DNA from: Sphingobium limneticum | GTDB taxonomy: Bacteria; Pseudomonadota; Alphaproteobacteria; Sphingomonadales; Sphingomonadaceae | Assembly: GCF_008710155.1 (NCBI RefSeq) | Contig: NZ_VYPZ01000006.1 | Location: forward strand, 1 to 64,000 | Length of the DNA stretch: 64,000 bases | Reading direction: 5' to 3' | Shown here: piece by piece, positions 45,283 through 55,953 of the stretch | How positions within the stretch are numbered: position 1 is the first letter of the stretch | How the letters are laid out: the number at the start of each line of letters is the position of its first letter | Made by a program: the position numbers and the translations under genes | The notes under the pieces: model-generated | What the model was told of the DNA's origin: nothing | Databases searched by the model: none | What the model saw: only the letters and a program-made list of their open reading frames with translations

Positions 45283-46557
45283 TCAGGCGCCCTTGGTGCT
45301 CAGATAGGCCAGCCACAAATTGGCGACCTGCTTGCGCGACCCGGCCTGCACCGCTTCGAACGAAGCCTTGGCGCCGGCATTGTCGCCGCTCAGCGTCTTG
45401 GCGATGCCAAGGCGGGTATTGACCTCGTCGGCATCGACGCCGCCCTTCTGCTTGGCCAGTTCGAACAGCTTCACCGCCTTGGCATAGTCACCATAGCCCA
45501 GATAGGCGTCGGCGGTTGCCGCGGCGATCTTGCCGTTGGCGCCCTTCTGCGAATCGGCTTCCGCCGAACCCAGCGAGCTCTTGTCGCCTGCGATCTTCGA
45601 CGCGGCGGCCTGGTAGATGTCGCTGGCGGAGCTGGCGTTCAGCACGCCCTTCGACCGGCCCTTGTCGATCACCGACTTCACTTCGCCGTAGATACCGGTC
45701 TTCGACGCCATTTCGGCATATTCGGTATAGTCGGCCGCGATCACCAGACCGTCCGACGCGCCAAGCACGCGCAGCACGTCCAGATTTTCGCGGTTGGAGA
45801 TATTGGGGTTGGCGCGCTGGAACAGGCGCACGAGCGTGCGCAGATTCTGGCCGCTGGGTTCCGCCTGATAGGCCAGGGTCGCCCATTCGGTGACGTCCGG
45901 CAGCTTGGCCGCTTCGGCACGGCTGACGCCGATCTGATACCATTGTGCCGGCACCGGCTGACCAGCAGCCTTGGACGCCACGGCAGCAGCCTTCAGCGCG
46001 GCAAGGCCCTTCTGGTTGAAGCCACGCGCCGGCTCGACCGAACCGTTACCGGTGCCGGCCTTGCCGAAATAGGCCTGGGCCAGCGTCGGCTGCACCGCTT
46101 CGGCCTTGTAACCGGCGGCCAGCGCCGCTTCGCCGCGCTGAATGGCCAGGTCGTAATTTTTCGCGGCCATCGCCTGGTCGGCCGCGATCGCGTTGAACTG
46201 ACCGGCCTGTTCGGGCGGGGTCAGGCCGCTGTCCAGCATCTGGGTCAGCGCTTCGCCTTGCAGCGCCGAATCCTTTGACGTGATCGACGTATTCAGCTTG
46301 ATCGCGCCGATCTGATATTTGTCGTCATTCGACGTTGCCTTGCTGTCCGCTTCGGCCAGCGCCGCCTTGGCGCCGGCGAAATCCTGCGCTTCGGCAGCCT
46401 TCTGCGCGGTCTGCAGCGCCTTGATGACGTCGGGCGAAACGTTGAGCTTCGGCCCGGCCTTCTTCTCTTCCTTCTTCGCGGCAAAGGCAGGCGCCGAAAC
46501 GGCACCGCTCGTCAGCGCCAAAGCCAGCGCGAGCGCCACCGGGGTAACAAAACGCAT
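45283..46557 (-). CDS. Exported TPR-like repeat protein, paralogue B
   Basis: This frame encodes 424 residues from the ATG at 46557, which has AGGAG nine bases upstream; an ATG nine bases earlier lies too close to that site. A signal peptide (ending PAFA) is followed by a lysine-rich start and helical repeats. The C-terminal part (YAKAVKLFELAKQKGGVDADEVNTRLGIAKTLSGD) matches paralogue A. The gene is 97 bases upstream of A on the same strand, so a tandem duplication is likely. Divergent from gyrA. Confidence 0.75.
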   Translation of the reverse strand: MRFVTPVALALALALTSGAVSAPAFAAKKEEKKAGPKLNVSPDVIKALQTAQKAAEAQDFAGAKAALAEADSKATSNDDKYQIGAIKLNTSITSKDSALQGEALTQMLDSGLTPPEQAGQFNAIAADQAMAAKNYDLAIQRGEAALAAGYKAEAVQPTLAQAYFGKAGTGNGSVEPARGFNQKGLAALKAAAVASKAAGQPVPAQWYQIGVSRAEAAKLPDVTEWATLAYQAEPSGQNLRTLVRLFQRANPNISNRENLDVLRVLGASDGLVIAADYTEYAEMASKTGIYGEVKSVIDKGRSKGVLNASSASDIYQAAASKIAGDKSSLGSAEADSQKGANGKIAAATADAYLGYGDYAKAVKLFELAKQKGGVDADEVNTRLGIAKTLSGDNAGAKASFEAVQAGSRKQVANLWLAYLSTKGA

Positions 46558-46835
46558 GATCCTCATCTCCTCTGCGCGCCTGATGGGGGACAACAGGCGA
46601 CTTTTCGCGGGTTAAGCGCCGATTAGGGGGCGGCGCGTGAATGGGCATTGAACAAGCCTATATCGTCCAGTTTTGCAACAGTTATGCGCCCTTTTCGTTC
46701 CACTTGCGATCATATCGGCACATCATGGCGCCCTGCATGCACATGCGGGCGCGCGATCCTGCGCGAGGGGTGACAGATTTGTTTCGCTCGGCTAGGGATC
46801 GGGCAACAGAATCCTTCCTGAAAAAGAGAATCGCA

Positions 46836-49535
46836 TTGACCGACGAGACTGTCCTCGCCGACCCTTCGGACATCAGCCCCATCTCCATCGTCGACGAGAT
46901 GAAGGCCAGCTATCTCGATTACGCCATGTCCGTCATCGTCGCCCGCGCCCTGCCGGACGTGCGCGACGGGTTGAAGCCGGTCCATCGCCGCATTCTCTTC
47001 TCCGCCCAGGAATCGGGCTTCGTCTACAACCGCCCCTATCGCAAGTCCGCCCGTCTGGTCGGTGAAGTCATGGGTAAATATCACCCCCATGGCGACAGCT
47101 CGATCTACGATGCGTTGGCCCGCATGACCCAGGATTGGTCGATGCGCGTGCCGCTGATCGACGGTCAGGGCAATTTCGGATCGATGGACCCCGATCCGCC
47201 AGCCGCCATGCGCTATACCGAAGCGCGCCTGGCGAAGGTCGCGACCGCACTGCTGGACGATCTCGACAAGGACACCGTCGATTTCACGCCCAACTATGAT
47301 GCCTCCGAAAGCGAGCCGCAGGTTTTGCCCGCGCGCTTCCCCAACCTGCTGGTCAATGGCGCGGGCGGCATCGCGGTCGGCATGGCGACCAATATCCCGC
47401 CGCATAACCTCGGCGAAGTGCTGCGCGCCTGCCTGGCCTATATCGACAATCCCGACATCACGACCGACGAACTGATCCAGATCGTCCCCGGCCCCGATTT
47501 CCCGACTGCCCCGCTGATCCTGGGCCAGTCGGGCGCGCGCAGCGCCTATCACACCGGCCGCGGTTCCATCATGATGCGCTCACGCCATGTGGTGGAGGAA
47601 GGACGCGGCGATCGCCAGTCGATCGTCCTGACCGCGATCCCCTATCAGGTCGGCAAGAACGGCCTCGTCGAAAAGATCGCCGAAGCCGCCAAGGACAAGC
47701 GGATCGAGGGCATCAGCGACATTCGCGACGAATCGAGCCGCGAAGGCGTGCGCATCGTCATGGACCTGAAGCGCGACGCCACGCCGGACGTCGTGCTGAA
47801 CCAGCTGTGGCGCAACACCCCGGCGCAGTCGAGCTTCCCGGCCAACATGCTCGCGATCCGCGGCGGCCGCCCGGAATTGCTGGGCCTGCGCGAGATTATC
47901 GAGGCCTTCGTCAAGTTCCGCGAAGAGGTCATCACCCGCCGCACCAAGTTCGAACTGAACAAGGCGCGCGACCGGGCGCATATCTTGCTCGGCCTTGTCG
48001 TCGCGGTCAGCAACCTCGACGAAATGGTCAAGATCATCCGTGGCTCGACCAGCCCGGCCGAAGCCCGCGAAAAGCTGCTGGCGCGCGAATGGCCGATCGG
48101 TGAGATCGCGCCCTATCTGCGCCTGGTCGAAGCGATCGAGACGGACGTCCATGGCGACGTCTACAAGCTGTCGGACATTCAGGTCCGCGCCATCCTCGAC
48201 CTGCGCCTGCATCGCCTGACGGCGCTGGGCCGCGATGAAATCGGCAAGGAACTGGCCGAACTGGCCGAAGCCATCGCCGAATATCTCGCTATCCTGGGCG
48301 ACCGGGTGAAGCTCTACGCGGTGATGCGCGAGGAACTGGAAGCGGTCGAACGCGAATTTGCGACCCCGCGCCTGTCGGAAATCACCGCTGCCGCCGACGG
48401 CATCGAGGACGAAGACCTGATCGAGCGCGAGGAGATGGTCGTCACCGTCACCGTGCAGGGCTATATCAAGCGCACCCCGCTCGAAAGCTTTCGCGCCCAG
48501 GCGCGCGGCGGCAAGGGTCGTTCGGGCATGGCGACCAAGGATGAAGACGCCGTCACCGAAATGTTCGTGACGTCGACCCATACACCGGTGCTGTTCTTCT
48601 CGACCGCCGGCAAGGTCTACCGCATGAAGGTGTGGCGCCTGCCCGAAGGTGGCCCGGCCACCCGTGGCCGTCCCATGGTCAACCTGCTGCCACTAGGTCC
48701 GGGCGAAACCATCCGCACCGTCCTGCCGCTGCCCGAAGATGAGGACAGCTGGAAGGAATTGCACGTCATGTTCGCGACCGCGAACGGCACCGTGCGCCGC
48801 AACAGCATGGACGCCTTCGCCAATATTCCCAGCAACGGGAAACTGGCGATGCGCTTCGACGAAGGTAGCGACGATCGCCTGATCGGCGTCGCCCTGCTGA
48901 CCGAAGAGGACGACGTCCTGCTCGCCACCCGTCAGGGCAAGGCAATCCGCTTTGCCGCCACCGACGTGCGTGAATTCCAGAGCCGCACCTCGACCGGCGT
49001 GCGCGGCATGACGCTCAAGGCCGATGACGAGGTGATCTCGCTGTCGATCCTCAAGGGCTTCGACGCGACACCGGACGAACGCGACGCCTATCTGCGCGCC
49101 GCGCCGTGGAAGGATAATGACGCCGAATCGACCCTGCCAGCCGAGCGCGCCGCACAATTTGCGGCGGCGGAACAGTTCATCCTGACCGTCTGCACCAATG
49201 GCTATGGCAAATTGTCGTCGGCCTATGACTATCGCCGCACCGGCCGTGGTGGTCAGGGCATCACCAATATCGACAATATCGCCCGCAACGGCCGTGTCGT
49301 CGCCAGCTTCTCCGCCACGCAGGCGAACCAGCTGATGCTCGTCACCGATCAGGCGAAACTGATCCGCATGGGCCTCGACAGCCTGCGCGTCATCAGCCGC
49401 AATTCGGCCGGCGTCCGCCTGTTCAACGTCGCCGACAATGAGCATGTCGTCAGCGCCGCGAAGATCGAGGAAGCAGAAGAAGTCGAAGCCCCTGAAGCAG
49501 GTTCGGAAGCAGGTTCGGGCATGGGGGAAGCGTGA
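46836..49535 (+). CDS. gyrA: DNA gyrase subunit A
   Basis: This frame encodes 899 residues if the TTG at 46836 is the start ([23 protein letters not shown]); the frame is open further upstream but that part is not gyrase-like. The breakage-reunion domain includes the quinolone-resistance region [17 protein letters not shown] with Ser88 and Asp92 (E. coli 83 and 87) in the sensitive form, and the catalytic Tyr127 in [10 protein letters not shown]. The C-terminal beta-pinwheel has the gyrase box [13 protein letters not shown]. It is a core chromosomal gene. The stop overlaps the next GTG. Confidence 0.95.
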   Translation: MTDETVLADPSDISPISIVDEMKASYLDYAMSVIVARALPDVRDGLKPVHRRILFSAQESGFVYNRPYRKSARLVGEVMGKYHPHGDSSIYDALARMTQDWSMRVPLIDGQGNFGSMDPDPPAAMRYTEARLAKVATALLDDLDKDTVDFTPNYDASESEPQVLPARFPNLLVNGAGGIAVGMATNIPPHNLGEVLRACLAYIDNPDITTDELIQIVPGPDFPTAPLILGQSGARSAYHTGRGSIMMRSRHVVEEGRGDRQSIVLTAIPYQVGKNGLVEKIAEAAKDKRIEGISDIRDESSREGVRIVMDLKRDATPDVVLNQLWRNTPAQSSFPANMLAIRGGRPELLGLREIIEAFVKFREEVITRRTKFELNKARDRAHILLGLVVAVSNLDEMVKIIRGSTSPAEAREKLLAREWPIGEIAPYLRLVEAIETDVHGDVYKLSDIQVRAILDLRLHRLTALGRDEIGKELAELAEAIAEYLAILGDRVKLYAVMREELEAVEREFATPRLSEITAAADGIEDEDLIEREEMVVTVTVQGYIKRTPLESFRAQARGGKGRSGMATKDEDAVTEMFVTSTHTPVLFFSTAGKVYRMKVWRLPEGGPATRGRPMVNLLPLGPGETIRTVLPLPEDEDSWKELHVMFATANGTVRRNSMDAFANIPSNGKLAMRFDEGSDDRLIGVALLTEEDDVLLATRQGKAIRFAATDVREFQSRTSTGVRGMTLKADDEVISLSILKGFDATPDERDAYLRAAPWKDNDAESTLPAERAAQFAAAEQFILTVCTNGYGKLSSAYDYRRTGRGGQGITNIDNIARNGRVVASFSATQANQLMLVTDQAKLIRMGLDSLRVISRNSAGVRLFNVADNEHVVSAAKIEEAEEVEAPEAGSEAGSGMGEA

Positions 49536-49879
49536 GCGACCTCTTCGCCTACAAGGTGCTGACGGCCGATCAATATAACCAGTTCAAGGCCGATGGTGTG
49601 TTCAAGGGCGCACCGATCGACCTCGCCGACGGTTATATCCATATGTCTACCCGCGCTCAGGCGGCCGAAACGGTCGCCAAGCATTTCGCGGGTCAGGATC
49701 GGCTGGTCATGCTGATGATCGACCTCGCCCCCTTCGGCGAGGCGATAAAATGGGAAGTGTCGCGCGGCGGCGCGCTCTTCCCCCACCTCTATGGCGACCT
49801 GCCGATCAGCGCAGTCGCCGGCAAGGTCGTGCTGCGCATCGGCGATGATGGCGCACATCTATTCCCGGCCGGGTTCTAA
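49532..49879 (+). CDS. DUF952 family protein
   Basis: This frame encodes 115 residues, GTG start overlapping the gyrA stop (GTGA). It matches DUF952: AYKVLTADQYNQFKADGVFKGAPIDLADGYIHMSTRAQ at the start and HLYGDLPISAVAGKVVL near the end. Members are small cytoplasmic proteins of unknown biochemical role, sometimes annotated as related to glutathione S-transferase neighbours. Coupling to gyrA is probably only genomic. Confidence 0.85.
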   Translation: MSDLFAYKVLTADQYNQFKADGVFKGAPIDLADGYIHMSTRAQAAETVAKHFAGQDRLVMLMIDLAPFGEAIKWEVSRGGALFPHLYGDLPISAVAGKVVLRIGDDGAHLFPAGF

Positions 49880-49952
49880 AACCTGCCCTCTCGGCTCTGC
49901 TGTCCTACCGAGCCAGCTGATGATATATTATCCACGTTCCCCGGATTATCCA

Positions 49953-50020
49953 CGTTCCCCGGCGAAGGCCGGGGTCCAGTTCAGAGCGTGCAACTGGACC
50001 CCGGCCTTCGCCGGGGAACG
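49953..50020. repeat. Inverted repeat with 29-base arms (dispersed type)
   Basis: The arms 49953-49981 and 49992-50020 are perfect complements (opening CGTTCCCCGGCGAAGGCCGG) around a ten-base loop. A partial third copy of the arm start lies just upstream (49935-49944). Such units are common between convergent genes in sphingomonads and may act as transcription end or mRNA-stability elements. It lies between the DUF952 and glycosyltransferase genes. Confidence 0.8.
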
Positions 50021-50123
50021 CGCCGTACCTTACCGATAAGGACGCACACAAAAGCAGGCGCCGGCGACATAAAGTCGCCTATCCCCGCACCGAAATTTCA
50101 ACATGAGCGGGAAATGTGCGAAG

Positions 50124-51239
50124 TTAAGCGCTGCGCACCATATCCACCACTTTGCCCCGCTTGACCCGATAATCCCAGCCGCCCCAGCGGATGCGGTTGG
50201 ACGTAGCGGCCTGCACCTGCCCCGCCAAATGCGCCCAACTCACCACGAACGGCGCGACCATATCCCAACGCAGCGACCGCATGACGCATCGCACCTGCGC
50301 CGGTTCCAGCACCGATCGCGCGATCCGATGCCGCACCAGCGCCCGGCTCCAGGCCGCGCCATAACCGATCGCGACGGCGCTCCACCCGCCCCAGCCGATC
50401 GCCCAGAGCCAGCCGCTCGACTGGAGCGCCACGCCCAGCATCGCGACCATCCACATGCCCCGACTGTTGGTGACGATATGCCGATATTGCCGCACGCCAA
50501 AGGTCCAGAGCGACGCCATATCCCCATCCAGCGGACTGGCCACGAGTAGGTCGCGCACCGGCCGCAACCGCAGCTTGGCCCGCCATCCGGCCAGGCCGAT
50601 CGCCATGTCGTCGGACAACCGCCCCGCCAACGCCCCGTCCAGGTCCAACCGCTCGGCCACTGCCCGCGACAACGCCATAGCGCCGCCCCAGGGCATGGTC
50701 GCATTGGCCGATCGCGGCAGGGTCGCCAGTTGCATCTCCACCGCGCCGACCAACCCCGTAATGCCGCCCCCCGCCGGCAGCAGCATGCGATAACCCGTGG
50801 CGATATCCGCCTTGCCCCGCACCAGCGGAAAGAGCAGCCGACCGACCAGCCGCTTCGGCGGCACTATGTCGGCGTCGATGAAAACCAGCCATGTGTCGCC
50901 CGGCCGCAACGCCCGCAAAGCCGCACGCAGCTTGTGGATCTTTTGCCCCTCATCGCTGGCTGTGCCCGCCGCAACGACCTGCACCCAATCGCCTTCCCGC
51001 GCCGCCAGAGCATCCGCCGCCGGACATTGTCCCGATGTCGCGATCAGCAGGCGAAACGGGGCCTCCTGCGCCTTCAATCGGGCGATCAGGTCCGGCCCGC
51101 CATCCCAATCGTCGCGGACGCTCAGGATTACGACCGCGCCGGCGGGGGCCTCCTGCCTGCGGTCGGTCGGCAGGTTGCGCCAATAATTGACGACGCCCAG
51201 CACGGTCAGCGCCTGAAGGCCGATCCAAACCCAAAACAT
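50124..51239 (-). CDS. Family 2/21-type glycosyltransferase, possibly for glycosphingolipid
   Basis: This frame encodes 371 residues starting MFWVWIGLQALTVLG; the open frame continues upstream over the divergent gene but that is not coding. An N-terminal membrane helix precedes a GT-A fold with the metal-binding FIDADIVPP motif, a later LSDDMAIGLAG acidic motif and FGVRQYRHIVTNSRG in the acceptor region, followed by two C-terminal membrane helices. This resembles ceramide glycosyltransferases. Sphingomonads carry glycosphingolipids in place of LPS, so such a role is plausible but not proven. Confidence 0.7.
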   Translation of the reverse strand: MFWVWIGLQALTVLGVVNYWRNLPTDRRQEAPAGAVVILSVRDDWDGGPDLIARLKAQEAPFRLLIATSGQCPAADALAAREGDWVQVVAAGTASDEGQKIHKLRAALRALRPGDTWLVFIDADIVPPKRLVGRLLFPLVRGKADIATGYRMLLPAGGGITGLVGAVEMQLATLPRSANATMPWGGAMALSRAVAERLDLDGALAGRLSDDMAIGLAGWRAKLRLRPVRDLLVASPLDGDMASLWTFGVRQYRHIVTNSRGMWMVAMLGVALQSSGWLWAIGWGGWSAVAIGYGAAWSRALVRHRIARSVLEPAQVRCVMRSLRWDMVAPFVVSWAHLAGQVQAATSNRIRWGGWDYRVKRGKVVDMVRSA

Positions 51240-51294
51240 CACTGTCGCCTGTGCCCCTTTACCGCTGCATCTGCTGCTGTATGACGCTTGGACG

Positions 51295-52167
51295 ATGCTC
51301 TCCAACCCCTTTCTCTTCTTCCTGATGCGCCGCCTGCCTGCACCGACCGCAAGCTGGCTCGGCGGATGGCTCTCCGCCACCATCGCGCGCCGAAACATGA
51401 AGCTGCGCGACGCCCGCGCCCGCGCCAACCTCACCATTCTGCGCCCCGACCTGCCGGAAGCGGAGCGAGAGGCAATATTGACCCGCCGCTGGGTCAATAT
51501 CGGCCGCACCATGGCGGAACTGGCCAATATCGACCGGCTGGTGAACGACGCCCATGTGACGGTGGTGGACAAGGCCGCCTATCAGGCCGTTCTGGATGGT
51601 CCCGGCCCGATGGTCGCCTTCACCGCGCACTTGGGCAATTGGGATCTGCTCGCCGCCCATATCAAATGGTCGACTGACCGGCCCGGCCTTGGCGTCTATG
51701 AAGCCCCCGACGACCCCAAGATCGCGGCTCAGCTCAAGAAAGCCCGGTCCAGCTACATGGGCGAAGCGATCGGCGGCGAAGGCGCGGCGCGCGGCGTACT
51801 CAAGCATCTGACGCAGAAGGATCGCGCCACCCTCTATATATTGGCGGACGAGCGGCGCGACCGGCAGGTCTGGTTCCCGACCTTCGGCCGCCCGATCGAA
51901 CCGTCGGGCAATCTGTCCATCGCCCTGCGGCTCGCCCGGAAAGTCGGCGCCAAATTCCTGCCCTTCTATCTCGTCCGTACCAATGGCCCGCATTTCGCGC
52001 TCCACTGGCACCCCCCGCTCGATCCCGCGACGATGAGCGACGCGGACATCGTCGCCACGCTCGACCGCTTCCTGGGGGAGGCCTGCATCACCCATGCCGA
52101 CCAGTGGCTCGCCCTGCACGACATGGACCTTACCCAGCCGGGCCAGCCGCCTTTGAGCGGCATGTGA
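51295..52167 (+). CDS. LpxL/HtrB-family acyltransferase
   Basis: This frame encodes 290 residues. An N-terminal hydrophobic stretch is followed by the HX4D catalytic motif H-L-G-N-W-D (FTAHLGNWDLLAAH, about 104-109) and conserved downstream text such as ILADERRDRQVWFPTFGRP (normally DQ..; here DE). The length is normal for the lysophospholipid/lipid A acyltransferase family. Sphingomonads generally lack LPS, so the acceptor is likely another envelope lipid. It is divergent from the glycosyltransferase with only 55 bases between, suggesting shared control. Confidence 0.82.
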   Translation: MLSNPFLFFLMRRLPAPTASWLGGWLSATIARRNMKLRDARARANLTILRPDLPEAEREAILTRRWVNIGRTMAELANIDRLVNDAHVTVVDKAAYQAVLDGPGPMVAFTAHLGNWDLLAAHIKWSTDRPGLGVYEAPDDPKIAAQLKKARSSYMGEAIGGEGAARGVLKHLTQKDRATLYILADERRDRQVWFPTFGRPIEPSGNLSIALRLARKVGAKFLPFYLVRTNGPHFALHWHPPLDPATMSDADIVATLDRFLGEACITHADQWLALHDMDLTQPGQPPLSGM

Positions 52168-52198
52168 CTTCCCTGCCCTGACGGTTTAAAGGCTCCCC

Positions 52199-52843
52199 AT
52201 GTCCCGACTCGCGATCAAGATTTGTGGTCTGTCGACGCCCGAAACCGTCGGCGCCGCCATACAGGCCGGGGCGAGCCATGTCGGCTTCGTCCATTTCGCC
52301 AAAAGCCCGCGCCATGTCGCGCCGGATCAGATCCGCGCACTGTCCGCCGCCATCCCCGTGCATGTCCAGCGCATCGCCGTCGTGGTCGATCCGACCGACG
52401 AGATACTGGCCGAACTGGTCGCCACCGGCGCGCTCAGCGCCTTCCAGTTGCATGGCAAGGAAACGCCCGAACGCGCAGCCGCGATCCGTTCGCGCTTCGG
52501 CCTGCCGGTGTGGAAGGCGATTTCGGTCAAGACCCGCGCCGATATCGACGCGGCCAATGCCTATGGCGGTGCCGCCGACCTGCTGCTGTTCGACGCCAAG
52601 ACCCCTGATGGCGCGGCACTGCCCGGCGGCATGGGCCTGCGCTTCGACTGGACCTTGTTGCAGGGTGCGCCGATCGCCGCCCCATGGGGCCTGTCCGGCG
52701 GCCTTGGCATCGACAATGTGGCCGAGGCCATTCGTATCAGCGGCGCGCCTCTGGTCGATGTTTCGTCGGGCGTGGAAAGCGCGCCGGGCATCAAGAGTGT
52801 GGACAAGATCATGGCCTTCTGCAAAGCGGTTCAGCCATGTTGA
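52199..52843 (+). CDS. trpF: Phosphoribosylanthranilate isomerase
   Basis: This frame encodes 214 residues. The family signatures are KICGLSTPETV with the catalytic Cys near the N-terminus, FQLHGKETPE, and the phosphate-binding GLSGGLGIDNV and DVSSGVES. It catalyses the Amadori rearrangement of N-phosphoribosylanthranilate in tryptophan synthesis. First gene of trpF-trpB-trpA-accD-folC. The 96 bases to trpB show no attenuator-like Trp codon run. Confidence 0.95.
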   Translation: MSRLAIKICGLSTPETVGAAIQAGASHVGFVHFAKSPRHVAPDQIRALSAAIPVHVQRIAVVVDPTDEILAELVATGALSAFQLHGKETPERAAAIRSRFGLPVWKAISVKTRADIDAANAYGGAADLLLFDAKTPDGAALPGGMGLRFDWTLLQGAPIAAPWGLSGGLGIDNVAEAIRISGAPLVDVSSGVESAPGIKSVDKIMAFCKAVQPC

Positions 52844-52939
52844 TGCTGAACATCCCTGCCATGCGCATCGAAGGACGATGGCGCTGATCGCTTCCCAAAC
52901 CGAAAGCGAACGCCCCATATTGTCCTTGGAAAGATAGTC

Positions 52940-54181
52940 ATGACCGATACCGTAACCCTGCCCAACAGCCTGCGCAGCCAGCCCGATGCCAACGGCCATT
53001 TCGGCGCTTTTGGTGGCCGCTATGTCGCCGAAACGTTGATGCCGCTGATCCTGGAGCTGGAGAAGGTCTATAAGGAGGCGAAGGCCGATCCGGCGTTCGA
53101 CGCCGAATTTGCCGAACTGCTGCGCTCCTATGTAGGCCGCCCCAACCCGCTTTATTACGCGGAACGGCTGACCGAAGCGCTGCGCGCCAAAGCGCCTGCT
53201 GGCAAGGGCGCCAAAATCTACCTCAAACGCGAAGAGCTGAACCACACCGGCGCGCACAAGATCAACAATTGCATCGGCCAGGCGCTGCTCGCCCGCCGCA
53301 TGGGCAAGAAGAAGGTCATCGCCGAAACCGGCGCGGGCCAGCATGGCGTTGCGACCGCGACCGTCGCCGCCCTGTTCGGCATGGAATGCAAGATCTTCAT
53401 GGGCGCGAAGGATGTCGAGCGGCAGAAGCCCAACGTCTTTCGCATGAAGCTGCTGGGCGCAGAGGTCATCCCGGTTCATTCGGGGTCTTCGACGCTCAAA
53501 GATTCGATGAACGACGCGCTGCGTTACTGGGTGTCGAACGTGCATGACACCTTCTACATCATCGGCACCGCTGCGGGGCCGCACCCCTATCCTGAACTGG
53601 TCCGCGATTTCCAGTCGATCATCGGCAAGGAAACCCGCGCGCAGATCATGGAGGCCGAAGGCCGCCTGCCCGACCTGCTGATCGCTCCGGTCGGCGGCGG
53701 CTCCAACGCCATCGGCCTGTTCCATCCCTTCCTGGACGATCCGGACGTTGCGATGATCGGCGTGGAAGCGGCCGGCGAAGGGCTGGACAAGAAGCATGCC
53801 GCCTCGCTCGCCGGTGGCAAGTCGGGCATCCTGCACGGCAACCGCACGTACCTGCTTCAGGACGAGGACGGCCAGATCACCGAAGCGCACAGCATTTCGG
53901 CCGGCCTCGACTATCCCGGCATCGGCCCGGAACATAGCTGGCTGCACGAAATCGGCCGGGTGAAATATATGCCGATCAAGGATGACGAGGCGCTGGAAAG
54001 CTTCCAGACTCTCTCCCGTCTGGAAGGCATCATCCCCGCGCTCGAATCCGCCCATGCCGTCGCCGCCGCCGAGCAGGTCGCCCCCACGCTGGACGCGGAT
54101 CAGATCATCGTGGTCAATCTGTCGGGCCGGGGGGACAAGGATATCTTCACCGTCGCCGACGCCCTGGGAGTGGAGATGTGA
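52940..54181 (+). CDS. trpB: Tryptophan synthase beta chain
   Basis: This frame encodes 413 residues. The PLP-lysine motif [11 protein letters not shown] is present, as are the family motifs [16 protein letters not shown] at the start and VGGGSNAIG for the PLP phosphate. It condenses indole and serine to tryptophan in complex with TrpA. A GGAAAG ribosome site precedes the ATG. The stop overlaps the start region of trpA. Confidence 0.97.
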   Translation: MTDTVTLPNSLRSQPDANGHFGAFGGRYVAETLMPLILELEKVYKEAKADPAFDAEFAELLRSYVGRPNPLYYAERLTEALRAKAPAGKGAKIYLKREELNHTGAHKINNCIGQALLARRMGKKKVIAETGAGQHGVATATVAALFGMECKIFMGAKDVERQKPNVFRMKLLGAEVIPVHSGSSTLKDSMNDALRYWVSNVHDTFYIIGTAAGPHPYPELVRDFQSIIGKETRAQIMEAEGRLPDLLIAPVGGGSNAIGLFHPFLDDPDVAMIGVEAAGEGLDKKHAASLAGGKSGILHGNRTYLLQDEDGQITEAHSISAGLDYPGIGPEHSWLHEIGRVKYMPIKDDEALESFQTLSRLEGIIPALESAHAVAAAEQVAPTLDADQIIVVNLSGRGDKDIFTVADALGVEM

Positions 54182-54183
54182 GC

Positions 54184-54996
54184 ATGACCGACCGTCTCTC
54201 CGCCCGCTTCGCCGCCTGCAAGGCGCAGGGCCGTGCTGCGCTCATCACCTTCGTGACTGCCGGCGACCCTGACGTCGCATCGACGCCCGCCATTCTCGAC
54301 GCATTGGTCGCGGGCGGCGCGGATATCATCGAACTGGGCATGCCCTTCACCGATCCGATGGCCGACGGCCCGGCGATCGAACTGGCGAACCTGCGCAGCC
54401 TGGGTTCCGGCACGAAGACGAAGGATATCTTCGCCCTCGCCGCCGATTTCCGCGCCCGCCACGCCGACACGCCGATCGTCCTGATGGGCTATGCCAATCC
54501 GATGTTGATCCGCGGCGCCGACTGGTTCGCCGACCAGTGCAAGGCGGCCGGCGTCGATGGCGTCATCTGCGTCGACATTCCGCCGGAGGAAGATGCCGAA
54601 ATCGGCCCTGCCCTTCGCGCGGCCGGCGTCCACCTCGTTCGTCTCGCCACGCCGACCAGCGACGCGGCGCGCCTGCCGGCCGTGCTGAACGGTGCCAGCG
54701 GCTTCCTTTATTATGTGTCCGTCGCAGGCGTCACCGGCAAGCAGTCGGCGGCCCAGGCGTCGATCGAAATCGCCGTCGCCAAGTTGAAGGCCGCCACCGA
54801 CCTGCCGGTCGCCGTCGGCTTTGGCGTGCGCGGGCCGGAACAGGCCGCCGCCATCGGTCGTATTGCCGATGGCGTGGTCGTCGGCTCCGCCATCGTCGAT
54901 ATCATCGGGTCGCATGGCGACGCCGCCGCACCCTTCGTCCAGGATTTCGTCGCCAAATTGCGCGACGCCCTTTCTATTCGGGAGACCGCCGCATGA
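54184..54996 (+). CDS. trpA: Tryptophan synthase alpha chain
   Basis: This frame encodes 270 residues from the ATG at 54184, which has GGAG eight bases upstream; a GTG at 54178 overlapping the trpB stop is too close to that site. Motifs are [25 protein letters not shown] (catalytic Glu), PPEED and GFGVRGPEQ. It cleaves indole-3-glycerol phosphate. The stop overlaps the accD start (ATGA). Confidence 0.96.
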   Translation: MTDRLSARFAACKAQGRAALITFVTAGDPDVASTPAILDALVAGGADIIELGMPFTDPMADGPAIELANLRSLGSGTKTKDIFALAADFRARHADTPIVLMGYANPMLIRGADWFADQCKAAGVDGVICVDIPPEEDAEIGPALRAAGVHLVRLATPTSDAARLPAVLNGASGFLYYVSVAGVTGKQSAAQASIEIAVAKLKAATDLPVAVGFGVRGPEQAAAIGRIADGVVVGSAIVDIIGSHGDAAAPFVQDFVAKLRDALSIRETAA

Positions 54997-55841
54997 GCTG
55001 GATCAACCGCGTTCGTAACGCTTTGCCCTTCACCAAGAAGGAAACCACCGCCGAAACGCTGTGGCACAAATGCCCCTCCTGCAAGGAGATGATCTTCATC
55101 AAGGAGTGGGAAGAGAATCTCTCCGTCTGTCCGCGCTGCGACCATCATGGCCGCATCGGTCCGTCGGAACGGTTCGAGCAGATCCTCGATGCCGGTTTCA
55201 TCCTGCTGCCGACGCCGCATGTGCCGGAAGATCCGCTCAAGTTTCGCGATTCCAAGCGCTATCCCGATCGGATCAAGGCCGCCCGCGCCGCGACCGGGGA
55301 TCAGGACGCGCTGATCAACGCGCGCGGCGCGATCGACGACGTACCGCTGGTCATGGGCGTGCAGAATTTCGCCTTCATGGGCGGCTCCATGGGCATGGGC
55401 GTGGGCGCGGCCTTCATCCAGGGCGTCAACGACGCGATCGCCCATAAATGCCCTTATGTCATCTTCACCGCCGCCGGTGGCGCGCGCATGCAGGAAGGCA
55501 TATTGTCCCTGATGCAGATGCCGCGCGCGACCGTGGCGATCCAGAAGCTGCACGCGGCCGGCCTGCCCTATATCGTCGTGCTGACCGATCCGACCACAGG
55601 CGGCGTCACCGCCAGCTATGCCATGCTGGGCGACATCCAGATTTCGGAACCCAATGCCCTGATCGGCTTCGCCGGCCAGCGCGTGATCGAAAGCACGATC
55701 CGCGAAAAGCTGCCCGAAGGATTCCAGCGCGCCGAATATCTGCTGGACCATGGCATGATCGACATGGTCGTGCATCGCAGCGAATTGCGTGATGCGCTGG
55801 CCCGCGTGATCGGCTATCTCAGCCCGCGCGCGGCAGCCTGA
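54993..55841 (+). CDS. accD: Acetyl-CoA carboxylase carboxyltransferase subunit beta
   Basis: This frame encodes 282 residues. The N-terminal zinc finger has Cys27, Cys30, Cys46 and Cys49 (CPSC...CPRC), followed by the crotonase-like carboxyltransferase domain with [19 protein letters not shown] and [11 protein letters not shown]. It transfers the carboxyl group from biotin to acetyl-CoA with AccA in fatty-acid synthesis. The ATGA overlap with trpA is the usual alphaproteobacterial layout. Confidence 0.97.
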   Translation: MSWINRVRNALPFTKKETTAETLWHKCPSCKEMIFIKEWEENLSVCPRCDHHGRIGPSERFEQILDAGFILLPTPHVPEDPLKFRDSKRYPDRIKAARAATGDQDALINARGAIDDVPLVMGVQNFAFMGGSMGMGVGAAFIQGVNDAIAHKCPYVIFTAAGGARMQEGILSLMQMPRATVAIQKLHAAGLPYIVVLTDPTTGGVTASYAMLGDIQISEPNALIGFAGQRVIESTIREKLPEGFQRAEYLLDHGMIDMVVHRSELRDALARVIGYLSPRAAA

Positions 55842-55853
55842 AGGACTAGTTAA

Positions 55854-55920
55854 TCATTGCGAGCGAAGCGAAGCAATCCAACGGTGCGCCAATTGGATTG
55901 CTTCGCTTCGCTCGCAATGA
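55854..55920. repeat. Inverted repeat with 28-base arms (sphingomonad dispersed type)
   Basis: The arms 55854-55881 and 55893-55920 (opening TCATTGCGAGCGAAGCGAAG) are perfect complements around an 11-base loop. It lies between accD and folC in an otherwise continuous gene string. It may have inserted there as a mobile hairpin and could partly separate expression of the two genes. Confidence 0.8.
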
Positions 55921-55953
55921 CGATATAAAAATATCGCAGGGGGATTGAGGCAG

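Noticed and set aside
52844..52939. Trp leader peptide / attenuator before trpB
   Set aside because: A short frame is present but has only one Trp codon and no terminator/antiterminator pair is visible.
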